The notes under the pieces: generated by a model
The model's input: the letters and a program-made list of their open reading frames with translations, nothing else
Told to the model about the DNA's origin: nothing
Databases searched by the model: none
Shown: positions 28,853 to 37,490 of the stretch, one piece after another
How positions within the stretch are numbered: the first letter of the stretch is position 1
How the letters are laid out: each line of letters begins with the position of its first letter
From: JAGOPY01 sp964619555
Lineage (GTDB): Bacteria; Bacteroidota; Bacteroidia; Bacteroidales; JAGOPY01
NCBI GenBank assembly: GCA_964619555.1
Contig: CAZUDV010000002.1
Span: forward strand, 265,109-329,108
Direction of reading: 5' to 3'
Length of the DNA: 64,000 bases
Translations under genes and position numbers: made by a program

Positions 28853-30034
28853 CTATATTTTAGCCAGGGCCTGATCCATATCACGCACCAGATCGTCAAT
28901 CTTTTCGATGCCTACAGACAACCTGACGAGCCCGTCGCTGATCCCGGCATGGTGCCTGTCAGCCGGACTCAATTTGGAATGTGTCATGGAAGCAGGATGC
29001 TGGATAAGGGTTTCAATTCCCCCGAGGGATACGGCCAGCAGCATCAACTTAACGCTGTTCATCAGGATCTTCCCTGCTTCCACTCCCCCTTTCAGCTCAA
29101 AACTGATCATCGCACCGGGGCCGGACATCTGTTTTTTTGCCAGTTCGTATTGAGGATGCGATCTCAGGCCCGGGTATTTGACCCATTTCACTTTCGGGTG
29201 TTGTTCAAGGTATTCGGCCATCAGGCGGGCATTTTCCTGGGCCCTGTCGATGCGGATGGAGAGGGTTTTAAGGCCCCTCCGGGTCATAAAAGCCTGGTGC
29301 GGATCCATATTGCACCCCAGGTTCATCATAACGCTCCTGAGCTTCTTATAATCGGCTTCGGTTTTGGCGACCAGCATCCCGGCCACAATATCCGCATGAC
29401 CGTTGATGAACTTGGTCATAGAGTGAAGCACAACATCGGCACCGAGGTCGAGGGGCTTTTGCAGATAGGGGCTGCAGAAGGTATTATCAACGGCAAGAGG
29501 GACCCCGTGCCGGTGCGCCAGTTCAGCCAGTGCTGACAGATCGCTGATACCCATGGTGGGATTTGCGGGGGTTTCCGTATAAAGCAGCCTGGTGTTGGAT
29601 TTGAATGCTTGCCGTACGCTTTCCAGATTAGTGGTGTCCACCATCGTATATTCCACCCCGAACCGGTCGTAGATGCTTTCGAGAATAACCCTGGACGGGC
29701 CGTAAACAGCCTCATGGCAGATGATGTGGGCCCCTGCCCCCAGATAAGTCAGGTAAAGGGTATTAACTGCTCCCATACCTGAAGAAGTGGCTATTCCGCC
29801 AAACCCGTTTTCCAGCAAGGCCATCGTATTCTCCAGATCCTTGATGGTCGGATTTCCGATGCGGGTGTATATATACCCGTCACTTTCGCCTGTGAAGCAT
29901 TGGGCGCCGTGATCGGCATTTCTGAACTTAAAGGTGGATGACTGGTAAATAGGTGTCACTGCACTGCCTAGAGCATCTTCATGCCCGCCGGCATGGATCA
30001 GTTGTGATTCAAAATCAAGGTTTTCCGAATTCAT
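28853..30034 (-). CDS. Cys/Met metabolism PLP-dependent lyase or synthase
   Basis: This 393-residue fold-type I PLP enzyme is related to methionine gamma-lyase, cystathionine gamma-lyase and gamma-synthase. The PLP lysine is K208 in HSMTKFINGH. YTRIGNPT, SSGMGAV, ETPANPT and AVDNTFCSPY are also conserved. The Cys typical of true methionine gamma-lyases just after the active-site Tyr (YGCT) is Pro here (Y111-G-P113), so I do not assign methionine gamma-lyase firmly. The gene lies 10 bp after the rubrerythrin gene and 22 bp before the patatin start. Confidence 0.9.
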   Translation of the reverse strand: MNSENLDFESQLIHAGGHEDALGSAVTPIYQSSTFKFRNADHGAQCFTGESDGYIYTRIGNPTIKDLENTMALLENGFGGIATSSGMGAVNTLYLTYLGAGAHIICHEAVYGPSRVILESIYDRFGVEYTMVDTTNLESVRQAFKSNTRLLYTETPANPTMGISDLSALAELAHRHGVPLAVDNTFCSPYLQKPLDLGADVVLHSMTKFINGHADIVAGMLVAKTEADYKKLRSVMMNLGCNMDPHQAFMTRRGLKTLSIRIDRAQENARLMAEYLEQHPKVKWVKYPGLRSHPQYELAKKQMSGPGAMISFELKGGVEAGKILMNSVKLMLLAVSLGGIETLIQHPASMTHSKLSPADRHHAGISDGLVRLSVGIEKIDDLVRDMDQALAKI

Positions 30035-30044
30035 TTCAAATCAT

Positions 30045-30545
30045 TTAAAATGGCCAGAAATTATTGTCGTACCAAACTTGCTCCTTCAGTTCTTCATTGA
30101 TTTTATGCAGCCAGAAGTGGTGGCCTTTCTCCCAGTCGGCCAGCATCTGGTACATCTCTTTCTCATTGGGATCGGTGGCTGAACTGGCCCTGTCGGAATA
30201 AATTTGTACCGCGCGGGTTTCAAAATCCATAGCGGCCGAGATGGCAGCCGCTTCAAAACTGGCGGCATTGATCTGCTTTTTGATCTCTTCCGACAATATC
30301 ATCATTACGGTCGCATCATCTTCCACAACATTATGATCATTTTTCATGAATGCATGATGCTGGTCGTAATGAGAAAATTGCTTCGAAAGAAATTCTATAT
30401 GCTCATCTTCCTCTGCTGCCATCATCTCAAATATTTTTTTTGCAGCTTCACTCTGAGTCTGCCTTGCTGCTGTGGTATAGAATGCCTTTCCCCTGCGTTC
30501 CAGTAAAATAGCCTCCTTCAGAATATCTACCGATGACTTTCCCAT
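30045..30545 (-). CDS. rubrerythrin-like ferritin-family protein
   Basis: This 166-residue four-helix protein has two ExxH-type metal half-sites: LLERRGKAFY and EEDEHIEF in the first half, DFETRAVQIY and WEKGHHFW in the second. It lacks the C-terminal rubredoxin domain of classic rubrerythrin, so electrons must come from a partner. It probably scavenges peroxide or stores iron. It is first in an operon with the Cys/Met PLP enzyme and the patatin, driven by a promoter box divergent from the kinase operon. Confidence 0.88.
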   Translation of the reverse strand: MGKSSVDILKEAILLERRGKAFYTTAARQTQSEAAKKIFEMMAAEEDEHIEFLSKQFSHYDQHHAFMKNDHNVVEDDATVMMILSEEIKKQINAASFEAAAISAAMDFETRAVQIYSDRASSATDPNEKEMYQMLADWEKGHHFWLHKINEELKEQVWYDNNFWPF

Positions 30546-30586
30546 AATATCAATATTTTCAGTTATTAATAAATCGATTTACCTGG

Positions 30587-30594
30587 CAAATATA
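30587..30594 (-). promoter_or_regulatory. -7 box of rubrerythrin operon
   Basis: The minus strand reads TATATTTG, an exact TAnnTTTG match 41 bp before the ATG at 30545. It is divergent from the plus-strand box at 30649. Confidence 0.6.
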
Positions 30595-30648
30595 CGGCTA
30601 ATTTCGGAGGATTATCCCGAAGCGCGGAACCTCCTGAAATTAAATTCC

Positions 30649-30656
30649 TACTTTTG
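30649..30656 (+). promoter_or_regulatory. -7 box of kinase-RapZC/murU operon
   Basis: TACTTTTG matches TAnnTTTG, 22 bp before the TTG start codon at 30679. Confidence 0.55.
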
Positions 30657-30678
30657 TGAATTCTAACCCGGGTTCAAG

Positions 30679-32112
30679 TTGGATTCTTACAAAGCAAACC
30701 TTCGACGACTCTATCACGATCATTTCGGGCGCTGGCCCAGGAAGGTCGGGCAGGTCTATTCATCCGGGGGATCGATGCGGAAATATTACAGGCTCTCTTC
30801 CCGTTCGGGTACCGCCATTGGGGCCTGGAATCCTGTTAAAGAAGAAAACACGGCATTCATTTCATTCAGCCGCCACTTTGCCTCGTACGGTTTACCTGTA
30901 CCTCAAATATTTCAGGCCGATCCGGACAATAATGTTTACCTGGTGGAGGACCTGGGCGACACTTCCTTGTTATCACAGGTTGAATTCGCTCAAAACAAAG
31001 GGACTTTTCCGGAAGAAGTCAGAAGGTACTATCAGCAGGCCCTCACTTTACTTATCCGGTTCCAGGTTGAAGCTGCCCGGGATCTCGATTACATCCTTTG
31101 CTATCCCCGGGAACAATTTGACTCAAGATCGATGGGGTGGGACCTGAATTACTTCAAATATTACTTCCTTCGGCTCCATACCGGATTTCACGAGGAAAGG
31201 CTAGAGGATGATTTCACGCAGCTCGTAGCCTATCTTGACCAGGCAGACAGCCAACATTTCATGTACCGGGATTTCCAGGCCAGGAATATCCTGATCAGGA
31301 ATGATCAATTATTTTTTATCGATTACCAGGGTGGAAGAAAAGGACCTCTTCAATATGATGTCGCATCCTTGTTGTTTCAGTCAAAAGCTGCCCTGCCGCC
31401 GTCATTCCGCGATGAAATGCTGGATTATTACCTGAAAGAACTCAATAAAGTCCTGCAGGTAAACGAAGATGAATTCCGCAGTTTCTACGACGGATTCGTG
31501 CTTATCCGGATCCTGCAGGTATTAGGCGCTTACGGATTCAGGGGATTGATTGAAAAGAAACCCTATTTCATGCTCAGTATACCGGGTGCAATGAAAAACC
31601 TGGAATGGTGGCTTCAAAGCACACGACTGCCTTTGGAATTGCCCGAACTGAGAAAATGTCTTTTAAATCTGGTCCAAACAGATAAATACAAGCGCGAAAA
31701 TCAAATAACTTCCGGAAAACTAACGGTTGCCATTTCCAGTTTTTCCTATAAGAACAGCATCCCGGTTGACCTTTCCGGTTATGGTGGCGGATTTGTTTTC
31801 GATTGCAGGGCATTGCCCAATCCAGGAAGAGAGGAGCAATACAGGGATTTTAACGGAAGGGACAAAGTGATCATTGATTACCTTGAAAAATATTCGGAAG
31901 TCAGTCAATTCCTGCGAAATTCAGAACAACTGGTCATTCAAGCCGTAGAAAACTATTTGGAACGCAGATTTGAGCGACTGACAGTGCAATTTGGCTGCAC
32001 CGGCGGCCAGCACCGATCCGTGTATTGCGCTGAAAAGCTTGCAGCCATCCTTCGTGAAAGATATCCTCAGGTTATCATTCAATTAACTCATCCGATGTTG
32101 AATTCAAAATAA
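30679..32112 (+). CDS. amgK: AmgK-like sugar kinase fused to RapZ C-terminal domain
   Basis: This 477-residue fusion starts at a TTG. Residues about 20-340 form an aminoglycoside-phosphotransferase-like kinase: a glycine loop (YSSGGSMRKYYRL), catalytic loop YRDFQARNILI and metal site FIDYQGG. Residues about 347-470 match the RapZ/YvcJ C-terminal domain, with VFDCRALPNPG and GCTGGQHRSVYCAE; the RapZ N-terminal P-loop is absent. With the MurU-like enzyme downstream, the kinase is probably AmgK, the anomeric N-acetylmuramate/GlcNAc 1-kinase of cell-wall recycling. In E. coli the RapZ C-domain senses glucosamine-6-phosphate, so amino-sugar control of the kinase is an attractive inference. Its stop overlaps the next ATG (TAATG). 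Confidence 0.8.
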   Translation: MDSYKANLRRLYHDHFGRWPRKVGQVYSSGGSMRKYYRLSSRSGTAIGAWNPVKEENTAFISFSRHFASYGLPVPQIFQADPDNNVYLVEDLGDTSLLSQVEFAQNKGTFPEEVRRYYQQALTLLIRFQVEAARDLDYILCYPREQFDSRSMGWDLNYFKYYFLRLHTGFHEERLEDDFTQLVAYLDQADSQHFMYRDFQARNILIRNDQLFFIDYQGGRKGPLQYDVASLLFQSKAALPPSFRDEMLDYYLKELNKVLQVNEDEFRSFYDGFVLIRILQVLGAYGFRGLIEKKPYFMLSIPGAMKNLEWWLQSTRLPLELPELRKCLLNLVQTDKYKRENQITSGKLTVAISSFSYKNSIPVDLSGYGGGFVFDCRALPNPGREEQYRDFNGRDKVIIDYLEKYSEVSQFLRNSEQLVIQAVENYLERRFERLTVQFGCTGGQHRSVYCAEKLAAILRERYPQVIIQLTHPMLNSK

Positions 32113-32255
32113 TGAATGGAGAGATGTCGAAGAAGATGTGTGAAGGAGACAAGAAAAGCCGTTCAAAGAAAGCAGGTAAGCCAAAATTTGAATGCAAATC
32201 CTGTGGTGCAGCCGCCATCAAGGAAAAAATGCTGTGTAAACCTAAAAAGATCTGA
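32112..32255 (+). CDS. 47-residue zinc-ribbon-like protein
   Basis: This short gene is hidden by a longer frame in another phase. It begins at an ATG overlapping the kinase stop by one base, and ends at TGA 32253-32255, just before murU. The product is very basic, with FECKSCGAAAIKE and a distal LCKPKKI, giving three or four cysteines that could bind one metal ion. Tight packing on both sides and the one-base overlap support it. Function is unknown; zinc or nucleic-acid binding is plausible. Confidence 0.7.
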   Translation: MNGEMSKKMCEGDKKSRSKKAGKPKFECKSCGAAAIKEKMLCKPKKI

Positions 32256-32259
32256 AGCC

Positions 32260-33003
32260 GTGAAAGCCATGATCCTGGCAGCCGGACTGGGTACCCGCCT
32301 GATGCCCATAACCAGGGAAATACCGAAAGCCCTGGTGGAAGTCAATGATATCCCATTGCTGGAAATGGCTATCCGAAAACTGCGATCAGAAGGTTTTAAT
32401 GAAATCATCATCAATATACATCACCATGGAAAGGCTATAAGTGAATATCTCGATAAAAACAAGTTCCCGGGCACTTATATAACTATTTCCGATGAGACGG
32501 ACACTTTACTGGATACGGGCGGCGGAATATGGAAAGCCCGGTGGTTCCTCGATGGTATGGAACCATTCCTAGTGTTTAACGTGGATGTGATCACATCCAT
32601 GAATCTGGGGCGGATGCGCGACGAACATTTACGAAATGAATGCCTGGCTACACTGGCCGTCAGTAAAAGAAAATCCAGCCGGTATTTGCTGTTCGATCAG
32701 GAAAACAACCTTTGTGGCTGGAAGGACCTGAAAGGGAACCGGGAAAAATGGTCCCGTCCTACTGCATCAGAGGTGATTGAGTTCGGTTTCAGCGGCATTC
32801 ATATGATCAATCCTGTAATTTTTCAGCTAATAACTGAAAAAGGCAGATTTTCCATCATTGATGCTTACCTCAGACTTGCTGCAGGGCACAGGGTCTGTGC
32901 CTTTGATCACACCGGCGAGATATGGTTTGATCTTGGAAAACCGGACCAGATCGGCGTTGTTTCCGACTTTCTGAGAAAACACCCGGAAATCATACCATCA
33001 TGA
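32260..33003 (+). CDS. murU: MurU-like sugar-1-phosphate nucleotidyltransferase
   Basis: The start is the GTG at 32260 (VKAMILAAGLGTRL); the frame extending back to 32116 is only the shadow of the zinc-ribbon gene. The 247-residue product has the nucleotidyltransferase signature LGTRLMPITREIPKAL, VNDIPLLE, the metal-binding FNVDVI and a C-terminal WFDLGKPD. Length fits MurU (about 220-250), which makes UDP-MurNAc from MurNAc-1-phosphate, the step after AmgK. Mannose- or glucose-1-phosphate specificity cannot be excluded. Its stop overlaps the next start (ATGA). Confidence 0.78.
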   Translation: MKAMILAAGLGTRLMPITREIPKALVEVNDIPLLEMAIRKLRSEGFNEIIINIHHHGKAISEYLDKNKFPGTYITISDETDTLLDTGGGIWKARWFLDGMEPFLVFNVDVITSMNLGRMRDEHLRNECLATLAVSKRKSSRYLLFDQENNLCGWKDLKGNREKWSRPTASEVIEFGFSGIHMINPVIFQLITEKGRFSIIDAYLRLAAGHRVCAFDHTGEIWFDLGKPDQIGVVSDFLRKHPEIIPS

Positions 33004-35864
33004 AACCATTCCTGCAAAAAATTGCCGAAGAAATTGCATCCCGGTTTGGCGACGATCCGGGAAGCCTGTGTGTTGTTCTTCCGAACAGAAGAGCGGGATT
33101 ATACCTGCGGAAATATCTGGCCGCTGAACTGAAGCGTGATGCCTGGGCTCCACAGACCTTCTCCATTGAAGACTTTGTCATAAACCTATCAAAAACCCCC
33201 ATAATTGACCCGATGGGGCTTTTGTTCGAATTTTATGCGGTGCACCGGGAAGTCGCAGGTGATCAGGCACAGGATTTCGAACTATTTGCAGAATGGGGAC
33301 AGGTATTGCTGAAAGATTTCGATGAAATTGACCAATATCTCGCCGATCCGGATAAGGTGTTCACCTATCTCGATGAGGCCAGGGCACTGAGTGTCTGGAA
33401 TCTTGGAGAGCAACCCCTCACCTCGCAGGAGCAGGACTATATCCGGTTTTATCAATCGTTCAGGGAATATTATTTCAGGTTGAAGGAAAGACTGATTAAG
33501 AAAAAGCAGGTTTACCAGGGTTTGGCATACCGGATCGGGGCAGAGGGCATTGAGCAGTTTTCAGCAGGCCTTCCCTGGAAAAAGATCTTTTTTGCCGGGT
33601 TGAATGCACTGGCCACGGCAGAGGAAAAGATCATCGGCTACTTGCTGGATAATGACAGGGCGGAGGTTTTCTGGGATGCCGATGAATATTATATCAGGGA
33701 CGAAGGCCAGGAAGCTGGGACTTTCATCCGGCAACATTTTAAACACTGGCCGGCTGATCCGGTAAAATGGCTGGAAAAGGAATTCAGGGAATCCAAAAAG
33801 GAGATTTTTATTTATGGAATCCCAAAAAGTACCGGCCAGGCTATCAAGGCAGGTCAGATAGTTAGTCAGCCGGGCAGGATCAGGGAGGCTCCTGATAATA
33901 CTGCCCTCGTCCTGGCTGACGAATCCCTTCTGCTTCCCGTATTGTATGCCCTCCCTGAAAATATCGGCGCCGTAAACGTCACTATGGGATTTCCCTTCCG
34001 GTACACGAATCTATATCAGCTGATCCACCTGGTTTTCAAATTGCAGGAGAATTCGGAAAGGTACTCACAGGATTTACCGGTTGAGAAAAGAAAATATTAT
34101 GCCCGGGATATCCTAAAAATTTTTAGCCACCCTTTTTTGTACCTGTGGCAAGGTTCTGAAGAGCTTAAAGACGATCCGGACCTTATAGCCGGGAATATTC
34201 GCCTTAAAAACCGGATTTTCTTCACCAGCGAAGAGATCATCAGAATGTGCAACCATTATTCGGGTGAGTTCACCGCTTTGATCAGCGAAATCTTCGGGGT
34301 ATGGTCATCACCGGAAATAATTTTGGATCACCTGCTTCACATCATGGAAATCATTCGGCGGCAGATGTCGAGACGAGTGGCAGAAAGATCCTTTGACCAT
34401 GACCTGGATTTCGAATACCTGTTCCATATGTCGCGGGTGATCAGGCGCTGCCGGTCTTTAATGCCGGATCTGCAATTCCAGGTGAACATCAAATCACTCA
34501 GAAAAGTATTATTCCAGGTGCTGGACACAAGCCGGCTCCCATTTTACGGGGAACCTCTGAAGGGATTGCAGATCATGGGGGTACTGGAAACCAGGGCGCT
34601 TGATTTTGAAAACCTGATCATCCTGTCGGTCAATGAAGGCATCCTTCCATCAGGCCGTAATTCGGGTTCCTTCATACCGTTCGATATTAAAAAAGTTTTC
34701 GGACTGCCGACATTTCAGCGGAAAGATGCCGTTTTCGCCTATCATTTTTACAGGATGATCCAGCGGGCAAGCAATATCTTCCTGCTTTACGATACTGAAG
34801 GCGATATGATGAAAGGCGGGGAAAAGAGCAGGTATATCACTCAAATAGCTTACGAACTGAAAAAATACAACAACCTGATCGTCATTCATGACGATCTCGT
34901 TATCCCGGCACCACCGGAAACGGGCAAGGCCCTCATTTCCATGCCTAAGACCGAAAGAGTCCAAAAAATATTGGCGGAGAAAGTTTTAAGGGGATTTTCC
35001 CCCAGCGCCCTAAACCTTTATATCCGGTGTCCTTTGCAGTTCTACTTCCAGGAGGTGATCGGCCTCAGTGAAATGGAAGAACTTGAAGAAACCATTGAAA
35101 GTAAAACACTCGGCACGGTCATACATGATGTTCTTTATCAGGTTTATAAGCCCTTTGAAGGCAACTATGTGGAACCGGCCAGGCTCAGGTCAAGGCTTGA
35201 CCTAATCGAAGGACTTTTAAAACAAGCGTTTGAAAAGTATTACCAGGATGGGGACCTGGAACATGGGAAAAACCACCTGGCTTTTAAAGTATCCCAATTC
35301 CTTATAAATCAATTGATTAAATTCGAATCGGAATTGCTTGAAAAAGAAAGTAATCCTGGCCGGATACTAAAAATACTTCATCTGGAAGAAAAGCTTGAAA
35401 CTCACATAGATTGCAGGTCCGGAAATAAAGTGATAAAGGTCAGGATAAAAGGGAAGGCTGACAGGATCGACCAGTGGGGAGAGGAATTGAGGGTCATTGA
35501 TTACAAGACCGGCCTGGTAAGGCAGGAAGAACTAAAGGTTAAATCATGGGATGAACTAATAACAGACCCCGCGATGGGTAAGGCTTTTCAACTGCTGATT
35601 TATGCCTTCTTATTCCATGAGAATGATAAATTTTTTTCAGGAAATATGTCGTCGGGCAACCTTACATTAAGAAAAATCAGTGATTACGTTATACCGGTCA
35701 AGTTACCGGATGATCAGCCGGTCAATGATGAATCGATGAAGTTGTTTAAGGATATCCTGACTGAGTTGGTGGAAAGGATATTAAATCCAGATATTCCGTT
35801 CGATCAGACGGATGATACCGAAATCTGCGTTTACTGCCCGTTCAGGGCCATATGCAGCCGGTGA
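33000..35864 (+). CDS. AddB-like PD-(D/E)XK nuclease with Fe-S cysteines
   Basis: This 954-residue protein resembles the AddB subunit of AddAB helicase-nucleases. The N-terminal half has an inactive-helicase feel (VVLPNRRAGLYLRKYL, with no Walker A). The C-terminal nuclease shows GTVIHD, then GKADRID and VIDYKTG (about residues 815-840). The four cysteines of an AddB iron-sulfur staple are placed as expected: one in YIRCPLQFYF (about 678) and three at C943, C946 and C952. It probably works with an AddA helicase, not in this window, in double-strand-break resection. It overlaps murU by four bases. Confidence 0.88.
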   Translation: MKPFLQKIAEEIASRFGDDPGSLCVVLPNRRAGLYLRKYLAAELKRDAWAPQTFSIEDFVINLSKTPIIDPMGLLFEFYAVHREVAGDQAQDFELFAEWGQVLLKDFDEIDQYLADPDKVFTYLDEARALSVWNLGEQPLTSQEQDYIRFYQSFREYYFRLKERLIKKKQVYQGLAYRIGAEGIEQFSAGLPWKKIFFAGLNALATAEEKIIGYLLDNDRAEVFWDADEYYIRDEGQEAGTFIRQHFKHWPADPVKWLEKEFRESKKEIFIYGIPKSTGQAIKAGQIVSQPGRIREAPDNTALVLADESLLLPVLYALPENIGAVNVTMGFPFRYTNLYQLIHLVFKLQENSERYSQDLPVEKRKYYARDILKIFSHPFLYLWQGSEELKDDPDLIAGNIRLKNRIFFTSEEIIRMCNHYSGEFTALISEIFGVWSSPEIILDHLLHIMEIIRRQMSRRVAERSFDHDLDFEYLFHMSRVIRRCRSLMPDLQFQVNIKSLRKVLFQVLDTSRLPFYGEPLKGLQIMGVLETRALDFENLIILSVNEGILPSGRNSGSFIPFDIKKVFGLPTFQRKDAVFAYHFYRMIQRASNIFLLYDTEGDMMKGGEKSRYITQIAYELKKYNNLIVIHDDLVIPAPPETGKALISMPKTERVQKILAEKVLRGFSPSALNLYIRCPLQFYFQEVIGLSEMEELEETIESKTLGTVIHDVLYQVYKPFEGNYVEPARLRSRLDLIEGLLKQAFEKYYQDGDLEHGKNHLAFKVSQFLINQLIKFESELLEKESNPGRILKILHLEEKLETHIDCRSGNKVIKVRIKGKADRIDQWGEELRVIDYKTGLVRQEELKVKSWDELITDPAMGKAFQLLIYAFLFHENDKFFSGNMSSGNLTLRKISDYVIPVKLPDDQPVNDESMKLFKDILTELVERILNPDIPFDQTDDTEICVYCPFRAICSR

Positions 35865-37397
35865 TCACTCCAGGTCATGCTCATTGAAAACATAAGCTTC
35901 ATAAATATAGATTTCAGCATCCTTCCATCCGTCCCACCCGATATGGGCCTTGTCTTTGGCGCAATGCCCGAGAAATTCTTCTTTGCTCCAGCCTGTTTCC
36001 GCAGCAACCTGGGGAAGAAAAGTCCCGGAAGCTAATCCCTTTTTTATATAAATCCCGTGTTTGCCCAGCTGAATTTCATCGATAGTGGTGATCTTTCGCA
36101 TCGGGGTAAGTACCGAAATCTCAATTTCCAATTCATCGATCTCTTCGGGCAGGACGGCTGTAAACCGATAATCCTGGGTGGATGCGGCAATTGACATATT
36201 TTCAACGATCTCAAAAAGCGGTCCGGTAGCCTCAAAACGCCCGATGCAACCCCGGAGCCGGCCGTCTTTTTTCAGTGTCACGAATGCTCCGCACGGTTGT
36301 CGCAGCTTATCGCTTAACTTATTTTCATCAAAATCCGGGATCCGGCCATATCTGACATATTCGTTGATAGTGCTTCGGGCAATGTTGAGCAGGTCGGCTT
36401 TTTCTTCCGGTGTCAGGGAGTAACCGCTATCCCCTGCAGCCCTGTCCAATTCCACGACAATTGAACAATACCCCACCACCCTGTCCTTATCGCCATACAA
36501 CTTAGAATCCCCTGAATTCTTATATTCCACGAGCTTATAGCTGAAATTCCCATTGTCTTCGGTCATGTATAAAAGGGACAGAACCGAGGTCCATCCACAG
36601 AGGCTGGTTGCCAGGTTGTCATAGCCTTTGCGGTCATTGTCCTCTAATGTCTGTAACAAAAAATCCGGTGAGTTTTGGGTGATGGCCCGGGCAGTTACCT
36701 GATCCGCTTCGCATGCATCTTCATACGATGGATAATGTGAAAAATCCGTGCTGATCACGAACAGGTTTCCCTCCTTCAGGTAAGGTTTCAATGCCTTACC
36801 GATTTTTTCACAGGTGGAAACATTCTGAGTCCCCAGGATAATAGGTATGATCCGGAAGGGTTTATTAAGATGGTACTGAAGAAACGGCAGCTGCACTTCC
36901 AGGCTGTGTTCATAAATGTGAGCTTCACTTTTGGAAGTGAAGACGGGATCCGTTTCAACCAGCTTTTTTGCCAGTTCGATATTAACGTTGACAGTTCCCA
37001 GCGGGGTGATATAATTCCCTTTCGTGTAGACTGAAGCACCGTCGAAGGTCATGCGATGACTGGAAGCCAGGATAAAGACATTTTCGTAATTTTTCTCCGG
37101 ATCCAGCTGATTATATCCGGAAGCAGCCACTTCGCCCGAAAACACATAACCGGCATGTGGTGCAATAACTGCAACGACGTTATGACTCTGATCCGGCACA
37201 GCATCATGGAAGAGAGCGGCAAGGTCCGTTTTGAGCTGGTTTGGGTTCGAAGCGTAGAACTGTCCCGCTACTGCAGGCTGGCGGTCAACCATGCCGGTAT
37301 TACCGGCATTGTCCTGGGAAGGGCTTTTGGAGCTGAAGAAAATGGGGATAAAGATCATGATCCAGATTTTAATAGCTGAATAATCTTTTCGCACCAT
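35865..37397 (-). CDS. MEMO1-AMMECR1 fusion (AmmeMemoRadiSam proteins B and A)
   Basis: I take the ATG at 37397; the longer frame begins with TTG. The 510-residue product starts with a hydrophobic, possibly signal or anchor segment (IWIMIFIPIFF). A MEMO1 domain follows (AVAGQFY, APHAGYVFSG, YEHSLEVQLPFL, STDFSHYPS), then an AMMECR1 domain (CGAFVTLKKDGRLRGCIG ... FLPQVAAETGW). MEMO and AMMECR1 proteins often accompany a radical-SAM enzyme in a poorly understood three-part system; here two are fused and no radical-SAM gene is adjacent. It is convergent with the AddB-like gene, abutting at 35864/35865. Confidence 0.9.
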   Translation of the reverse strand: MVRKDYSAIKIWIMIFIPIFFSSKSPSQDNAGNTGMVDRQPAVAGQFYASNPNQLKTDLAALFHDAVPDQSHNVVAVIAPHAGYVFSGEVAASGYNQLDPEKNYENVFILASSHRMTFDGASVYTKGNYITPLGTVNVNIELAKKLVETDPVFTSKSEAHIYEHSLEVQLPFLQYHLNKPFRIIPIILGTQNVSTCEKIGKALKPYLKEGNLFVISTDFSHYPSYEDACEADQVTARAITQNSPDFLLQTLEDNDRKGYDNLATSLCGWTSVLSLLYMTEDNGNFSYKLVEYKNSGDSKLYGDKDRVVGYCSIVVELDRAAGDSGYSLTPEEKADLLNIARSTINEYVRYGRIPDFDENKLSDKLRQPCGAFVTLKKDGRLRGCIGRFEATGPLFEIVENMSIAASTQDYRFTAVLPEEIDELEIEISVLTPMRKITTIDEIQLGKHGIYIKKGLASGTFLPQVAAETGWSKEEFLGHCAKDKAHIGWDGWKDAEIYIYEAYVFNEHDLE

Positions 37398-37441
37398 AGC
37401 GGATTGGAGTATTAGGCCAAAGGTAATAAAAAAAAGGAAAG

Positions 37442-37474
37442 CCTCCAAGGGTTATAACCCTCCAAGGGTCCCCC
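37442..37474. repeat. short direct repeat around a 14-bp palindrome
   Basis: CCTCCAAGGGT occurs twice within 28 bp, and between and overlapping the copies lies the perfect palindrome AGGGTTATAACCCT. It sits just upstream of the MEMO1 fusion gene on the minus strand. Function is unknown. Confidence 0.5.
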
Positions 37475-37490
37475 CATTTGTTAATAACTT

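Noticed and set aside
28831..28899. Upstream start for the patatin protein
   Set aside because: It would overlap the preceding PLP-enzyme gene and place a charged stretch before the signal peptide; the ATG at 28830 has an excellent ribosome site.
28853..30034. Firm assignment as methionine gamma-lyase
   Set aside because: The active-site cysteine diagnostic of that enzyme is replaced by proline, so the substrate is left open.
32116..32259. N-terminal extension of the MurU-like protein (MERCRRRC...)
   Set aside because: Arg/Cys-rich and unlike the family; it is the out-of-phase shadow of the small zinc-ribbon gene. The GTG at 32260 places the conserved start correctly.
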